DNA from: Lota lota
Taxonomy: Eukaryota > Chordata > Actinopteri > Gadiformes > Lotidae
Assembly: GCA_026745465.1 (NCBI GenBank)
Contig: JACYXH010000087.1
Coordinates: 1,198,501-1,262,500, forward strand
Length of the DNA: 64,000 nucleotides
Direction: 5' to 3'
Positions 33,045-45,529 of the stretch are shown here, piece after piece. The position numbers and the translations under genes were made by a program. Positions within the stretch are counted from its first letter, which is position 1. The number at the start of each line of letters is the position of its first letter. Below the pieces are notes generated by a model. The model did no database searches, was not told the origin of the DNA, and was given only the letters and a program-made list of their open reading frames with translations.

Positions 33045-35295
33045 TGAAGATGGTTACTGCAGAGACACTTTCCTATGCAGAAACAAAGACTGTAAAAGGG
33101 AAGGTGGTGCCCCAGACCACCATTTTTTCCTCTGCCCAAAAGAAGTCAAAAGAGGGGAAGAGAGAAAGCATGGAAAAGACAGCAAAGGTGAAGGCAAACT
33201 AACGGAGGAACAAGAGGAGATCTTGTCTGAACTTTCCCAGGAAATGGTAGATCGATGCAGAAAGGCTTTCACCAACACCAACAAAACCGCAGTAACACTT
33301 GATGCTTCAGACCAGTCTGAGCTACTGCAGAAGAATGGGCTCTCTGAACTTCCTGTCATCATGATGTTGATGCAAGTCACGGCAAACGCAGGACAGAAGA
33401 TTGGGACTTTAATTGACCTTGCTTCAGATACAAACTACATTACCCATAAGGCTGCTAAAAGACTGAGGTTAAAACATGAAAAGATAACTTTAGTTGTGCA
33501 TGGGGTTGGTGGTATGACCATGGAGGTGAACACACAAAGGTATCTCCTCAAAGTCAGAGTCAAGACGCCCAAAGGGACAGAGAGAGCTCATGAAATGGTC
33601 TGCTACGGCTTAGATGAAATCGCCCGAGTGCATCGAGTAATTGGACCTGAGAAGTTGAGAAAATTCTTCCCAGAAGTCAAACTTAAAGAATTGGAAAGGC
33701 CTGAAGAGGTTGAACTTCTCATTAGCCACCGAGAGGGAAGACTCGCTCCCCAGAGGGTAAAAATCATTGGAGACCTCGTCTTGTGGGAGGGTCCATTGGG
33801 GAAGACAGTGGGTGGAGCACATCCCGACTTATTTGAAGAAGTGGAGGTTGCAGCATATGAGTCCAAAACACACTTCGCTCGCTCCATGAGGACAGCAGCA
33901 GTCAAATACCAAGAAATCACAAGTCCAACAACTGACACAGCCCAGCTACAGCAGGAGGATGTGACTCAGACCAAATTTACAGCTGCCAGTAACCGTGAGT
34001 TCCTTGAGTGGATGCACTGGGACAGCATCGGAGCTGCATGTGAGCCAAGATGTGGAGGATGCCGATGTGGAAACTGTCCACCAGGAGGAAAAGAAATGAC
34101 CCTGGCAGAGGAGAGGGAACTGGAGATCATTAAAGGAGGCCTCACCTACAGGAAAGGGGATGCTCACACACCAGCTCCACATTGGGATGCAAGGTATCCT
34201 TGGACAGTAGATCCAGCCTCTCTCCCAAACAACAAAAGTGCAGTCCAGGCTTGTTTCTTAAGGATGGAAAAGCAACTAAGCAGAGAGCCGGACTGGAAAG
34301 TCGCATATGCTAACCAGATCCATGAAATGGTCGAGAGAGGCGCAGCCATAAAACTCACCAACAAAATCATGGACGATTGGAACGGACCAGTGTGGTACGT
34401 AAGCCACCTTGTGGCGCCAAACCCTCATTCTGTGACAACACCAGTTCGTATTGTATGGAATAGTAGCCAGAAATACATAGGCATGAGTATGAATGATCTT
34501 CTTCTGAAGGGACCAGACGTTCTCAACCCTATAAGAGCTGTCTTGCTGAGGTTCAGAGAAGGGACGTATGCATCTCCAGGAGATATCAAAAAGATGTACA
34601 ACTCTGTATGGCTGGAGGAGCGTGAGATGCATCTTCACAGGTTCCTCTGGAGGGACAGCCCAGATGAAGAGATAAGTGAATATGCAATAACCAGAGTCAA
34701 CATTGGGGACAGACCTGCTGGTTGCATTGCTCAGTTGGCTATGAGGGAAACAGCACGCCTGCCCAACTTTCTTCACTTGGAGGATGAGCGCAGAGTCATT
34801 GAAGAGGACAGTTATGTGGATGACCTCTTAACCTCCCAAAATGACCTGAATAAACTTGACAAAATAACAGCAAGTGTTGAAGACATCTTGAAAGCTGGAG
34901 GGTTCTTCCTCAAACCATGGGTCAGGTCAGGGCAAAGTGGGAGGCAAGCAATGGAGACGGAGGTTCTAACAAAGACACAAAGTAAAACCCTAATTCTTCC
35001 AAATCAAATGAGGGATGAAGACAACAAAGCCTTGGGTATTGGCTATCAAATGGAGGAAGACAAGCTCTACATGTTAACCTCAGTTAACTTTTCCAAAAGG
35101 AAGAAGAAGATGAGAGTTGGAAAGAATCTTCTCAAGGAGGAGGTGAGAACTGGGACACCTATCCCACTGACTAGGAGGGCTCTCTTAAGCCAGGTGGCTG
35201 GACTATACGACCCAATTGGCTTAGTTACACCTGCCAAACAGAAGGGAGCAATTCTTGTTCGAAAAGCATTCCAAGAGGGAGGGGGTGGAAACTAA
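32869..35295 (+). pseudogene. BEL/Pao pol: protease and reverse transcriptase
   Basis: The longest intact frame of the element (808 codons). It holds the Cys/His region, the aspartic-protease-like LIDLASDTNYITHKAA and the reverse transcriptase with VRIVWNSSQKY, SPGDIKKMYNSV and the catalytic YVDD at 34813-34824. It ends in a G-rich run (about 35279-35290), where the downstream pol continues in another frame. It therefore lacks a covalent link to RNase H and integrase. Confidence 0.85.
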
Positions 35296-36742
35296 CCCAA
35301 GAAACCTGGGACCAACCTCTCTCAGAAAGCCTCAGAGAAGAAGCTATACAGCTTTTTGAAGAATATGTGCAGCTTGGAGAGGTGAAATTCCACAGAAGCC
35401 TCACACCAGCTGGCTGGAAAGGGAAACCTTGGGGCATCACATTCTCTGATGGAAGTGACAAAACCTATGGAGCTGTGATGTACTTAAGATGGGAGACAAG
35501 TCAAGGCACTAAAGTTTGATTCGTTGAATCAAAAGCCAAGCTGACACCCCTGGATCAGAAAGGAGAAGCTGTAAAGGCTGAGATCTGTGGTGCTGTCTTT
35601 GCAGCCAGGATCAGGAAGTATGTGGAAAAGCATGCTCGAATGAAGCTCGAGAGATGGTTCCATCTACTTGATAGTCAAACGGTCTTGGGAGCCATTCAAA
35701 GAGTCAGTTATGGGTACAAAACCTTCTTTGCTAATAGAGTGGGTGAAATCCAGAAGGCTGGACTAGTGCAAGACTGGTGGTGGATCCGTGGGGATCTAAA
35801 CATAGCTGACATCATAACAAGAGGGGGTGCTCCTGAAGATTTGAAGGAGAATTCCACATGGCAAAGTGGACCAGAGTTCCTAAAGTGGCCAGTGGAGGAG
35901 TGGCCTTTAAAATCAGCTGGAGAGGTTGCAGCCTATGCCAGGGAGAGTGTGAACAAGCTCCAGAGGAAGGCATTCTCAGGTGCATTAACAAGAGCTCAAG
36001 CAAGGAGGAGTCAGCAGAAAGAAGAGATACAAGGCACTCAGGAAAGTCCAAAGAGTGAAACTCAAAAGGGAATACCTGTGGTAAAACCAACTCTTCTGGG
36101 AAGGAAGCCCACTGGCTGGGTTAAAGAGATTGTGGAAATAAGAAGATTCAGTAGCCTGTCCAAACTGGTTAGAGTCGTTGCCTGGGTTTGTCTAGGAGCC
36201 AAGCAGTGGCTGGAGAGAAAAGGCCGGGCCCCTAAACAGTCAAAGTGGGAGGTAAGATCACCCAAACAAGCTGTGCTGACCGTCAAAAAACACGAGGATG
36301 CACTCAAATACCTTTTCCTTGCACCTCAAGAAGGTACAGTTGACAGCTGTGTGGTCTGCAGGAAACACAAGGCAAAACAGTGTCAACAAATCATGGCTGA
36401 CCTGCCTCTGGAGCAAACAGGCCCAGCTGCACCTTTTGAATTCACCACCATGGACCGGTTCGGGCCTTATGAAGTGAAAGATGAGGTCAAGAAGAGAACT
36501 AGACTCAAAGTATGGGGAATAGTCTTCTGCTGCATGGCTTCCCGAGCCATACATACAGAAGTGGTGAGTGACAAGTCATCTGAAGGATTCCTTCTAGCTA
36601 TCAAAGGTTCACTTCACTGAGAGGACACCCCAGGAAACTTTGGTCAGACCCTGGCACTAACTTTGTGGGAGCCAAACCCGCACTTCAAAAACTCCTTAAC
36701 CGACTAAACAAGTCTGTCATTGTCTGGCATTGTCATTCTACT
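35296..36742 (+). pseudogene. BEL/Pao pol: RNase H and truncated integrase
   Basis: RNase H-like sequence (ITFSDGSDKTYGAVMYL) is interrupted by TGA at 35517-35519. The frame then reopens (DSQTVLGAIQ). Integrase begins at VDSCVVCRKHK, apparently missing part of its N-terminal zinc region, and includes TTMDRFGPYEV. A frame change near 36600 leads to SDPGTNFVGAKPALQKLLN, after which the rest of the integrase core and the family's C-terminal domain are deleted up to the 3' LTR. Confidence 0.8.
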
Positions 36743-36818
36743 TCCCATTGAAGAACAGAGGGGTGAAAGGCTTGGATGACCTCTCTGGATTTGGAAAACC
36801 AGGAGCTCAAGTGGGAGG

Positions 36819-37292
36819 TGTTGAGCTGAATCTCAGAAGTGAAAAAAAAAAAAAATTACACTTCCCAGAGTGCACCAGGAGCAGCAAACCAGCTGCTTGT
36901 CATCTGATCAGAAATTTTACTGATTTAAAGCACCTGTGAAAGCATGGAGGGGCAGTCAGTCAAAAAGAACAAACTGCAGAGAAGGGACTCCAAGTTCACT
37001 CGATGGATTCAGACCAAAGACGCCAATGGTGAAGGGCTTAAGTAAAATACTTGAGTTATTTAGAATGTTTAATTTAAATGTTTAAACTAATTTAAGTTAA
37101 TTGGAATGTTTAATTAAAATGTTAATTTTTTGTTCTGTCCTTTTTAAAGGTTTACAACCTAATACTAATGTACTGGTGAATTAACTGGACAGACCAATCA
37201 AGTAGAAGCAAACTAAAAATAAAAGAGATTGAGTCTGAAGTTTGAGTTGTCCCTGTGTCCTTTGGAAACTGAATCAAGAGGAGGACTTGACA
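36819..37292 (+). repeat. 3' LTR of the BEL/Pao element
   Basis: 474 bp, collinear with the 5' LTR. A purine-rich stretch (GTGGGAGG) immediately before it is the probable polypurine tract. Confidence 0.9.
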
Positions 37293-37499
37293 ATAACATC
37301 CTATAAAAATTAAAAATGAGTACCTCTCTCTTTGTTAACAATAATTGTACCAGCGACACTCCCAAAACCCCTCCCACTCACGCCACCTACACAGCTGAGC
37401 TTCACTAGTTGGCATCACATAGTTGCATAGCCAAACTCAATAACAGAACACTGTAAGACACTTTGCATTAATGTGTCCACCAAACAAATGGAACCGAGG

Positions 37500-38325
37500 C
37501 AGTTGGAACAGTGGCTAATGGAGAAGAGGGTAGGGGAGAAGAGGCTAGTGGAAGCCAGTGGCTAATTGATCAGAGACTTGTGGAGAAGAGGTTGGTGGAA
37601 CTGAGGATAGTGGAACAGAGGGTATTGGAACAGAGGATAGTGGAACAGAGGATAGTGGATCAGAGACTTGTGGAACAGAGGCTAGTGGAACAGAGGCTAT
37701 TGGAACAGAGGATAGTGGAACAGAGGCTGTTGGAACAGAGGCTAATGGAGAAGAGGGTAGGGGAGAAGAGGCTAGTGGAACCGAGAGGCTTGTTTATCCA
37801 GGTTAGTGGATCAGAGGCCAGTGAAGACTAAGCTAGAGGAGCAGAGGCTTGTGGAGAAAAGGCTAGTTGATCAGATACCTTTGGAGAAGAGGTAGGTGGA
37901 TCTGAGTCCAGGCGAGAAGAAGCTAGTAGTTCAGAGGCTAATGGATCCTAGGCTAGTCTAGAAGAAGCTATAGTCGAATAGGCTATTGAAACAGCGGCTA
38001 GTGAAACAGAGGCTAGGGGAAAGAGGCTAGTGGAAGCCAGTGGCTATTGGAACAGAGGATAGTGGAACAGAGGCTATTGGAACACAGGCTATTGGAACAG
38101 AGGCTATTGGAACAGAGGATAGTGGAACAGAGGCTAGTGGAACAGAGGCTATTGGAACAGGATAGTGGAACAGAGGCTATTGGAACAGAGGCTAGTGGAA
38201 CAGAGGCTAGTGGAACAGGCTAGTGGAACAGAGTATAGTGGAACATAGGCTAGTTGAACAGAGGCTATTGGAACAGAGTATAGTGGAACAGGGGCTGGTG
38301 AAACAGAGGCTACTGATAGTAGGCT
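37500..38325. repeat. minisatellite, 15-bp unit GGAACAGAGGCTAGT
   Basis: More than 40 copies of a 15-bp unit (variants GGCTATT, GGATAGT, GAGAAG). Because 15 is a multiple of three, the array stays open in frame and would read as a VEQRL pentapeptide repeat. No start context, splice sites or homology support a gene. Confidence 0.9.
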
Positions 38326-38580
38326 GTGTTGTGTGCAGAGTATTTTCCATCCAATGCTCTGCTAGTATTCGTCCACTAATAGTGACCATCTGTTCCCTAG
38401 CAGACCCCTTCTCTTTCCACTGATACATTCAGACTTCACCACTCACTTGATCCTCTGCATATCTGGAAACGTTCTTGTTGCACACATGTAGAAAAAAATA
38501 ACACAAACACACTAATGCCTTTTCAGTGAACAGGATATTAGGTATGAAGAGATCTTAAAACAGCCTCTTCCCTCTCTCTC

Positions 38581-38618
<38 letters not shown>

Positions 38619-38739
38619 ACTTTCTTCTTATGTATGGCTGATGGTCTGTTGACTCTTCGAACAAAGGAACATTGATTCACTACATTTTCCGTTGTGTTGT
38701 GTTCACGGACAGGGCGGGGTATGACTAGAGCAGAGATTA

Positions 38740-38835
<96 letters not shown>

Positions 38836-39950
38836 TAGAGAGATAAGCCAGGCCTTCACCATTTTCTAAGCAAGTCCACAAAGTCTTGGTGTTTGATTGC
38901 TAATTGTCTGCTTTTATTTTATTGTATTAAATGGTGATTATAATGTCCAATTATAATTGGATTTAGAGGTCCAAGTTATATTAAAATATTTCATGTACTG
39001 GCTTATATTTGTTCATCACAAATCAACAACAGCAACTTCTGCAAACATAACAAATAAAAACAACCACAATAGAATAGAAAAATAGATATAGGCTTTTAAA
39101 ATAAAAAACTATTTGAATCCAGTTTTTGTTTTTCCTAAATCCAGAATCCAGCTTCTGCAGGAATTTCGTGGAATTCCAGATGTGCTCCTGCTGTTCCCTA
39201 TTACTTAACAGCTTTCATGTACATTCTACTCAATCTGTAAAAGTTTCAAATGAAAACGATGTGAAAATAAATAGATTATTCCTAGAGTGTAGAGTACTAA
39301 CAACTTTAAGATGAGTATTTGTTGAACAATCCGTTTTCTGTGTTTCCCTTGGTGACACCATGATGCTAGAGCTTGTCGTCCTCATCATGCAGTTGTCCCA
39401 TCTCTTCAGGTAGCCCAACCACCTCCTTCGCTGCCATTGTATGTTCCTAAATAACTGTATGGACCTCAGAGAAGTGGAGACCAAAATGGCCACTGCTGAT
39501 ATAACCACAGGCCAAAAGCTGCACTCCACATGGTTTCAAGTAAACATTTTTTTTTGGTCAAACCCTTGTCAGTTTGGAGTTTGGAGAATGTGGGAAGATG
39601 ATGTATTGTCCATTTTCCATTCCGTTCAGTAATAATCTTGGTCTTCTCCTCTAGGCTGACTGTAGTCCAACATCTCCTTCATCTCAGACACACTGGCTGT
39701 CAGATAGGCAGACAACTCCTCTGGAGGACAGACAGATGGACAGACAGACAGATGGTTGAACAAGCAGATAATCAGTTTGGATGGTGCAGTAAAGGCCCCG
39801 ATATACTTATAACAAAAACGATAATGTCGTCAGACATGACGATTTTGACACAATACAAGAAAGTAAATGGAATGTGTTGTTTGATGACACGAGCTGCGGT
39901 GAGATGAGGCACAATCATTTATGTGGTATTGTGGACCAATTGCATTGTCT
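38326..39950. other. non-coding interval with (CA)n
   Basis: No gene recognised. It contains a CT-rich run (38571-38617) and a (CA)n microsatellite of about 45 units (38742-38832). Confidence 0.6.
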
Positions 39951-39954
39951 GGAG

Positions 39955-41200
39955 GCGTTTCTATTCTAGTGTCTGGGAGGTGTTTCTACTCTAGTGTAGG
40001 GAGCTGTTTCTACTTTGGTGTCTGGAGGCGTTTCTATTCTAGTGTCTGGGAGGTGTATCTACTGTAGTGTCTGGGAGGTGTTTCTACTCTGGTGTCTGGG
40101 ATGCATTTCTACTCTAGTGTCTAGGAGGTTTTCTACTCTAGTGTCTGGGAGGTGTTTCTACTCTAGTGTCTGGGAGGTTTTCTACTCTAGTGTCAGGGAG
40201 ATTTTCTACTGTAGTGTCTGGGAGGTGTTTGTACTGTAGTGTCTGGGAGGTGTATCTACTGTAGTGTCTGGGAGGTGTTTCTACTCTGGTGTCTGGGATG
40301 CATTTCTACTCTAGTGTCTAGGAGGTTTTCTACTCTAGTGTCTGGGAGGTTTTCTACTCTAGTGTCAGGGAGATTTTCTACTGTAGTGTCTGGGAGGTGT
40401 TTGTACTGTAGTGTCTGGGAGGTGTATCTACTGTAGTGTCTGGGAGGTGTTTCTACTCTGGTGTCTGGGATGCATTTCTACTCTAGTGTCTAGGAGGTTT
40501 TCTACTCTAGTGTCTGGGAGGTTTTCTACTCTAGTGTCAGGGAGATTTTCTACTGTAGTGTCTGGGAGGTGTTTGTACTGTAGTGTCTGGGAGGTGTATC
40601 TACTGTAGTGTCTGGGAGGTGTTTCTACTCTGGTGTCTGGGATGCATTTCTACTCTAGTGTCTAGGAGGTTTTCTACTCTAGTGTCTGGGAGGTGTTTCT
40701 ACTCTAGTGTCTGGGAGGTTTTCTACTCTAGTGTCTGGGAGGTGTTTCTACTGTAGTGTCTGGGAGGTGTATCTACTGTAGTGTCTGGGAGGTGTTTCTA
40801 CTCTGGTGTCTGGGATGCATTTCTACTCTAGTGTCTAGGAGGTTTTCTACTCTAGTGTCTGGGAGGTGTTTCTACTCTAGTGTCTGGGAGGTTTTCTACT
40901 CTAGTGTCTGGGAGGTTTTCTACTCTAGTGTCTGGGAGGTGTTTCTACTGTAGTGTCTGGGAGGTGTTTCTACTCCAGTGTTTGGGATGTTTTCTACTCT
41001 AGTGTCTGGGAGGTGTTTCTACTCTAGTGTCTGGGAGGCTTTCTACTCTAGTGTCTGGGAGGTGTTTCTACTGTAGTGTCTGGGAGGTGTTTCTACTCTA
41101 GTGTCTGGGAGGTGTTTCTACTGCAGTGTTTGGGATGTTTTCTACTCTAGTGTGGGGAGGCATTTCTACTCTAGTGTCTGGGAGGGGTTTCTACTCCAGT
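39955..41200. repeat. 24-bp minisatellite with 172-bp higher-order repeat
   Basis: About 50 copies of a unit close to TGTCTGGGAGGTGTTTCTAC. Between about 40065 and 40640 the units are organised in a 172-bp higher-order block that recurs essentially unchanged (for example starting 40239 and 40411). A related longer block follows. The right end runs into the last visible kazald exon. Confidence 0.92.
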
Positions 41201-41984
41201 CGCTTCTGCGTTACCATGACTGAGAACTTCCAGCGTGGCGGAGGCCGACACGGAGCCCAGGTTGTTACGGGCAACACAGCGGTATGTTCCAGAGTCCCCC
41301 TGCTCAGCGCCCTCAATCTGCAGCCAACTGGAGAGCTCGAACCTCTGAGGACCGCCCCGGGACTGGGGAGGGGTCAGAGGGAAAGGATTCATGTTTTAAC
41401 CACATGTCCCAAGTCCTCCTGGAATATATTGTATAAAATATTAAACTCAACCATGGGGGGTATGAGGCCACCCAGGATACCTTGGTTGAGCTACACATTC
41501 AAAATAAAATAAAGGCCTAATTCTAAACTTCCATTTTTATAGAAAGTTAGACTGCTTCACATCCCTACGGCTAGGTTGAAATGTATAGTGGCCCATTGGC
41601 TTTTGTTTATATTCTAATGTATACATTTACTACTTATTTTATATGACATTTGGACACATATCATTGTTAGAATCATGAATTGCATTGGAATGAAAATAAT
41701 CGTGTTTGAATACAATTTTGTATCCCCCCCCCCCCCCCCCCCCCCCCCCAATACTTTATTTTAAGGGAACTCAGCCTCCCTGGCCCCCGTAACCCTGTCT
41801 CACCTGCACCGAGATGTGGGGGTCATCCCCTGGCAGGAGGTCTTGGTGGCCCTCCTTGGTCCACTCCACCTGGGCCATGGGGAAGGCAAACACCTCACAG
41901 AGGAACACCAGACTGCTGCCCGCCCCCTTCACCTGGTTCTGGGGAGCCACCTTTATCACAGGGACTGGGACGGAGACCAGGATC

Positions 41985-42064
<80 letters not shown>

Positions 42065-42317
42065 ATGCATGCATGGACAGACGGGCAGACAGATATACAA
42101 GACAGACGGGTGTAAAGACAGATACACAGACAGACAGACAAGCATCAAGGCAGGCTCACAGGCATGCAGGTAGTCAAGACAGAGAGACAGACAGACAGAC
42201 AAGCAATCGTCAAGACAGAGACAGACAGGCAGGCAGGTAAATAGACAGACAGACAGACATCCAGGCAGGTAGCCATCCAGGCAGACAGACAGCAGGCAGA
42301 CACACATACAGGCAGGC

Positions 42318-42378
<61 letters not shown>

Positions 42379-43044
42379 TCAAGGCCGGCAGACAGGCATG
42401 CAGGCAGACATACAGAGACAGGCAGACAGACAAGCAGACCTCAAGACAGAGAGATAGACAGACAAGCAAATAGACAGACAGACAGACAGGCAGACGTCCC
42501 CACCTGTTTTACACGGTCCCCTCTCTTTCAGCTTGAGTTGAGGGTTAGAAAAGTTCGCCTCCCTGAATTGACAGATGTTCAGGTAGGTTATCCCTTCGCT
42601 GGAACACACGGGCTCCTGCTCCGTACACACACACAGCGGCTCGTCTCCCTCTTCCTCCTCGTCCTGCTCTCCTCCCGGCCCAGGACCCCGGCGGTCCACA
42701 CGGCACGACAAGCCGCTTCCACAACGCCCATAGTACACACTCCGCTCCCCAGGGTCACACGCCTGGCCCTCCAGGTTCCCGCACTCCTTGCAGCAGCCGC
42801 AGGCGTCCAGGAGAACACCGGCTCGACAGCCTAGGGCCAACGGGCACAGCTCCGGATCACACAGCTCGCAACGAGGCGTGTGATTTCTACTGTGGTCAAA
42901 CGCATCGTCCAGCCGGTCGTAGTCCAATAGCGGATCGATGAGCTGATCGGCGTCATCGCTGACATAGTTCGGAAAGCAGGTATAAGTATTGATGTTTAGA
43001 AAGAGCCAAAGCACCAAAAGGATCATCTCGAGCACCGGTGGCAT
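41171..43044 (-). CDS. kazald: Kazal-type serine protease inhibitor domain protein (KAZALD family)
   Basis: A secreted matrix protein of the IGFBP-related KAZALD family. Exons: 43044-42504, 41964-41804, 41362-41171; phases agree; 297 residues, near the usual length of about 300. ATG 43044 starts a signal peptide (MILLVLWLFLN core). A Cys-rich IGFBP-like N-terminal module follows (CELCDPELCPLALGCRAG, CGCCKECGNLEGQACDPG), then a Kazal-like module (PLCVCTEQEPVCSSEGITY, NICQFREA), then an Ig-like module (LVFLCEVFAFPMAQVEWTKE, GDDPHISVQ, GGPQRFEL, GTYRCVARNNLG). An acidic insertion (EQDEEEEGDE) sits between the first two. The last codons and TAG at 41171 lie in minisatellite sequence. Alternatively a donor G/GTAACG at 41215 leads to an unseen last exon. 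Which fish paralogue this is cannot be told. Confidence 0.9.
41724..41749. repeat. poly-C run, kazald intron 2
   Basis: 26 consecutive C residues. Confidence 0.9.
41989..42500. repeat. (GT)n and (ACAG)n microsatellites, kazald intron 1
   Basis: About 37 GT units (41989-42062) are followed by about 430 bp of interrupted ACAG/CAGG tetranucleotides that reach the exon 1 donor at 42503. Long Cys/Leu/Ser-rich open frames here are artefacts. Confidence 0.93.
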
Positions 43045-43637
43045 CCTCCGTAAAGTAGGATAAATCTGTATAATTTGCTTCAACTAGTTGCGCTTTTGCG
43101 TTCCGTTGTCCACTTAGGCGTTTTCATAAAGAAGATAAGAGCGTCATCGTTAAGTGTTCGTCCGATTCGACGGTCAGAACCCCGAGCCTGGAAACCAGTT
43201 AGAACTCCGAGCCTGGAAACCAGTCTGCTTGCTTACGTTGACAGAGTCGGTCCCGTTTGAGCGTGAGCCGCACAGACAGCGGGTCCCAGACACTGTCAGG
43301 GTGGGACGTGCCTGCGCGCGGTTCCTACAATATGGTTCTTATTGTCCAAATGTGTGCAATCAATGATCTAAAAAGATATTACCCAAAATGTTGTTGTTGT
43401 TGTTGTTGTTGTTTTGTCAGTGTATTCCGTACAGCAGAAGTATAGGCTAGCCTAACAGTAGTAGCAGCTGTGTCTGTCTACTCGTCCCTCCCCCCAGCCA
43501 GCCTATAGACTCCCGTTCTCTCTGACCACTCTCAGCAGCCGCTTTAACCATCAGGCTGGCCCGGTGTATCCGCCAGACATTTACTACCGGAAATCTCAAC
43601 ACTGGAGGCTGCCCATGCACAGTGTGTGCATTAGTGT

Positions 43638-43639
<2 letters not shown>

Positions 43640-43710
<71 letters not shown>

Positions 43711-43752
43711 CGTGTTACTAATGTTAAGTGATACATCTATATACCAGCCACC

Positions 43753-43817
<65 letters not shown>
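43640..43817. repeat. two (GT)n microsatellites in direct repeat
   Basis: Runs at about 43640-43707 and 43755-43816, separated by 47 bp of unique sequence. Confidence 0.9.
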
Positions 43818-43818
<1 letters not shown>

Positions 43819-44760
43819 GATTACTGTAACTATCATTTCAGAGTGTGTGTGGTAGGGCTTGTTCTAGCTGTAATAAGCAGCTAACACACTGAAGCAGACT
43901 AGCAGCATAAATACTCTCTTTAGTTTAGACAGAAACCTGAGACACATTCCACAACCTGTGTGTGTGAGTGAAAGAAAGAGAGAGATGGATAAAGAGAGAG
44001 GAAACGTGTGTTTTGTAGGGTGACCTGAACACACTGATATTGTTTTTGTACGTGTTGTAAATGTGATGTTTGTGCCAATGTGGGTGTGTTTGTGAGTATG
44101 TGTGCTGTAAGAATGTCCTACTATTGTGTTGTGCGCTAAATCACACTAAGACACACATGCTTATTTATACTTTCTATTTTGTTATGAATGATTTTTGAAT
44201 GCCTCAATATTATATAACACAAGATTAAAAAGAAACCGCTTCTCCATCTATTCTTCAGTAATTCTTGTATTCTTCCGCTAAACAGTTGGTGGGGTCAAGC
44301 AACAGAGCGCATTGGGGCCCCACACACATGATCAGCAGTAAAGCTGCTCTGCACTGGCTGTGCCAATGTTTTCCTACGGGGAGAGCGGTGGCACCCAACT
44401 ATGCGGAACCGTTGCCCTTGGTGTGGCATAACGCTCATAATCAGCAGTACCAGTTCCAATTATTTCAACCGCTGACCTTTCAAAGCGCAATCTACGAGAT
44501 GACAGCTGTATGTGACAGAGCCAGAATGGCCAGACGTTAGCGCTGCCTGTGTAGGCACTAGGCCGGACAGAACCGGCACTGTGGTGGATTATTAATCAAT
44601 AAAAACGTGTACACAATACAACACCGAACTGGAATGTGTTTCGTTAGCGGCAAGCGAAAGGTCAGCTTGAAAGTTTCTAATATTTGAACTCCAGGCTATG
44701 AGAAAATAGGCTCCTTCCAGCTTGGCGCCCAACTCGGGCAAGCGGGGATCTGTTTAGAGC

Positions 44761-45347
44761 TGCTGGGTACACACCAGATGACTTTTCAAATTTAGAAACC
44801 GTCAGAGACCACACGCCTTTCGGTAGATGAAGATACATTTCATTGTTTTGGTCGTTAAGTGCGTGGAAGGAAACGATTTTGCCAACACATTTTGTACGCC
44901 ACACCACTAACCGATTCCATTCGACAACAACCAAGTCCCGATTTTCAAAACCGGAAATATCGCCAATACCGTCACGATCAAAATCGTGACTTTACTGTAA
45001 ACAAACATGGCGGACGACGATCAGGAGGACCGTGGCAATGTTAATTTTTTTATTTTATTTTTACAAAATTGTAAAAGTAAAATTTAAAGACAGTGGACGA
45101 AGTCGTGGAGACGGCTTCTAAATGGATTGTACACTTTGCATCGTGAATTGTTATGACTACTATTGTTGGTATTACGTAAGGTCAGCGTGGCTCCCAATTG
45201 GCTATTGTCTTTTCCCACGTGGCAATCAATTGCCTGCGTACTCGGCTGTCCTCGGGGTTCCCCCCACACTATAAGGTTTCGGATCGTAAATATTGAACAT
45301 GTTTAATATTTGCGATTTTGAATCGGTGACCGGTAAAAAACAACAAT

Positions 45348-45385
<38 letters not shown>

Positions 45386-45526
45386 CCTCTTAACATACCC
45401 CACACCACAGGAGAATCTGACAAAATCGCTAGAACCATCAACAAATCGGGGGCTTTGCTGACCAGAGTCGGATGGGGGAAATCGGGCACAAAATCGAGCT
45501 CATTATCCTGTAGTGTGTACCCAGCA
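44761..45526. mobile_element. 766-bp element with 14-bp perfect terminal inverted repeats
   Basis: TGCTGGGTACACAC at 44761-44774 recurs as its exact reverse complement at 45513-45526. The interior is non-coding apart from a short ATGGCGGACGACG-type frame at 45008, and includes an (AAC)n run (45341-45386). It resembles non-autonomous DNA transposons; no target duplication was evident and the superfamily is unassigned. Confidence 0.6.
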
Positions 45527-45529
45527 TAA

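Larger units (their letters stand above)
31013..37292 (+). mobile_element. BEL/Pao LTR retrotransposon, complete ends, defective coding region
   Basis: A 6.3-kb element bounded by two LTRs (31013-31499 and 36819-37292). Both begin TGTTGAGCTG and end ACTTGACA, and the element is flanked by the 5-bp direct repeat ATAAC (31008-31012 and 37293-37297). The LTRs differ by only about three substitutions plus small indels. Order of domains: gag, aspartic protease, reverse transcriptase, RNase H, partial integrase, which is the BEL/Pao order. The interior has several frameshifts, an in-frame TGA and a deletion of the pol 3' end, so it is not autonomous. It lies between dok1 and kazald, with no gene disrupted. 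Confidence 0.93.

Noticed and set aside
44265..44540. Plus-strand open frame of 91 codons upstream of the 44.8-kb terminal-repeat element
   Set aside because: No family features; region looks repetitive.
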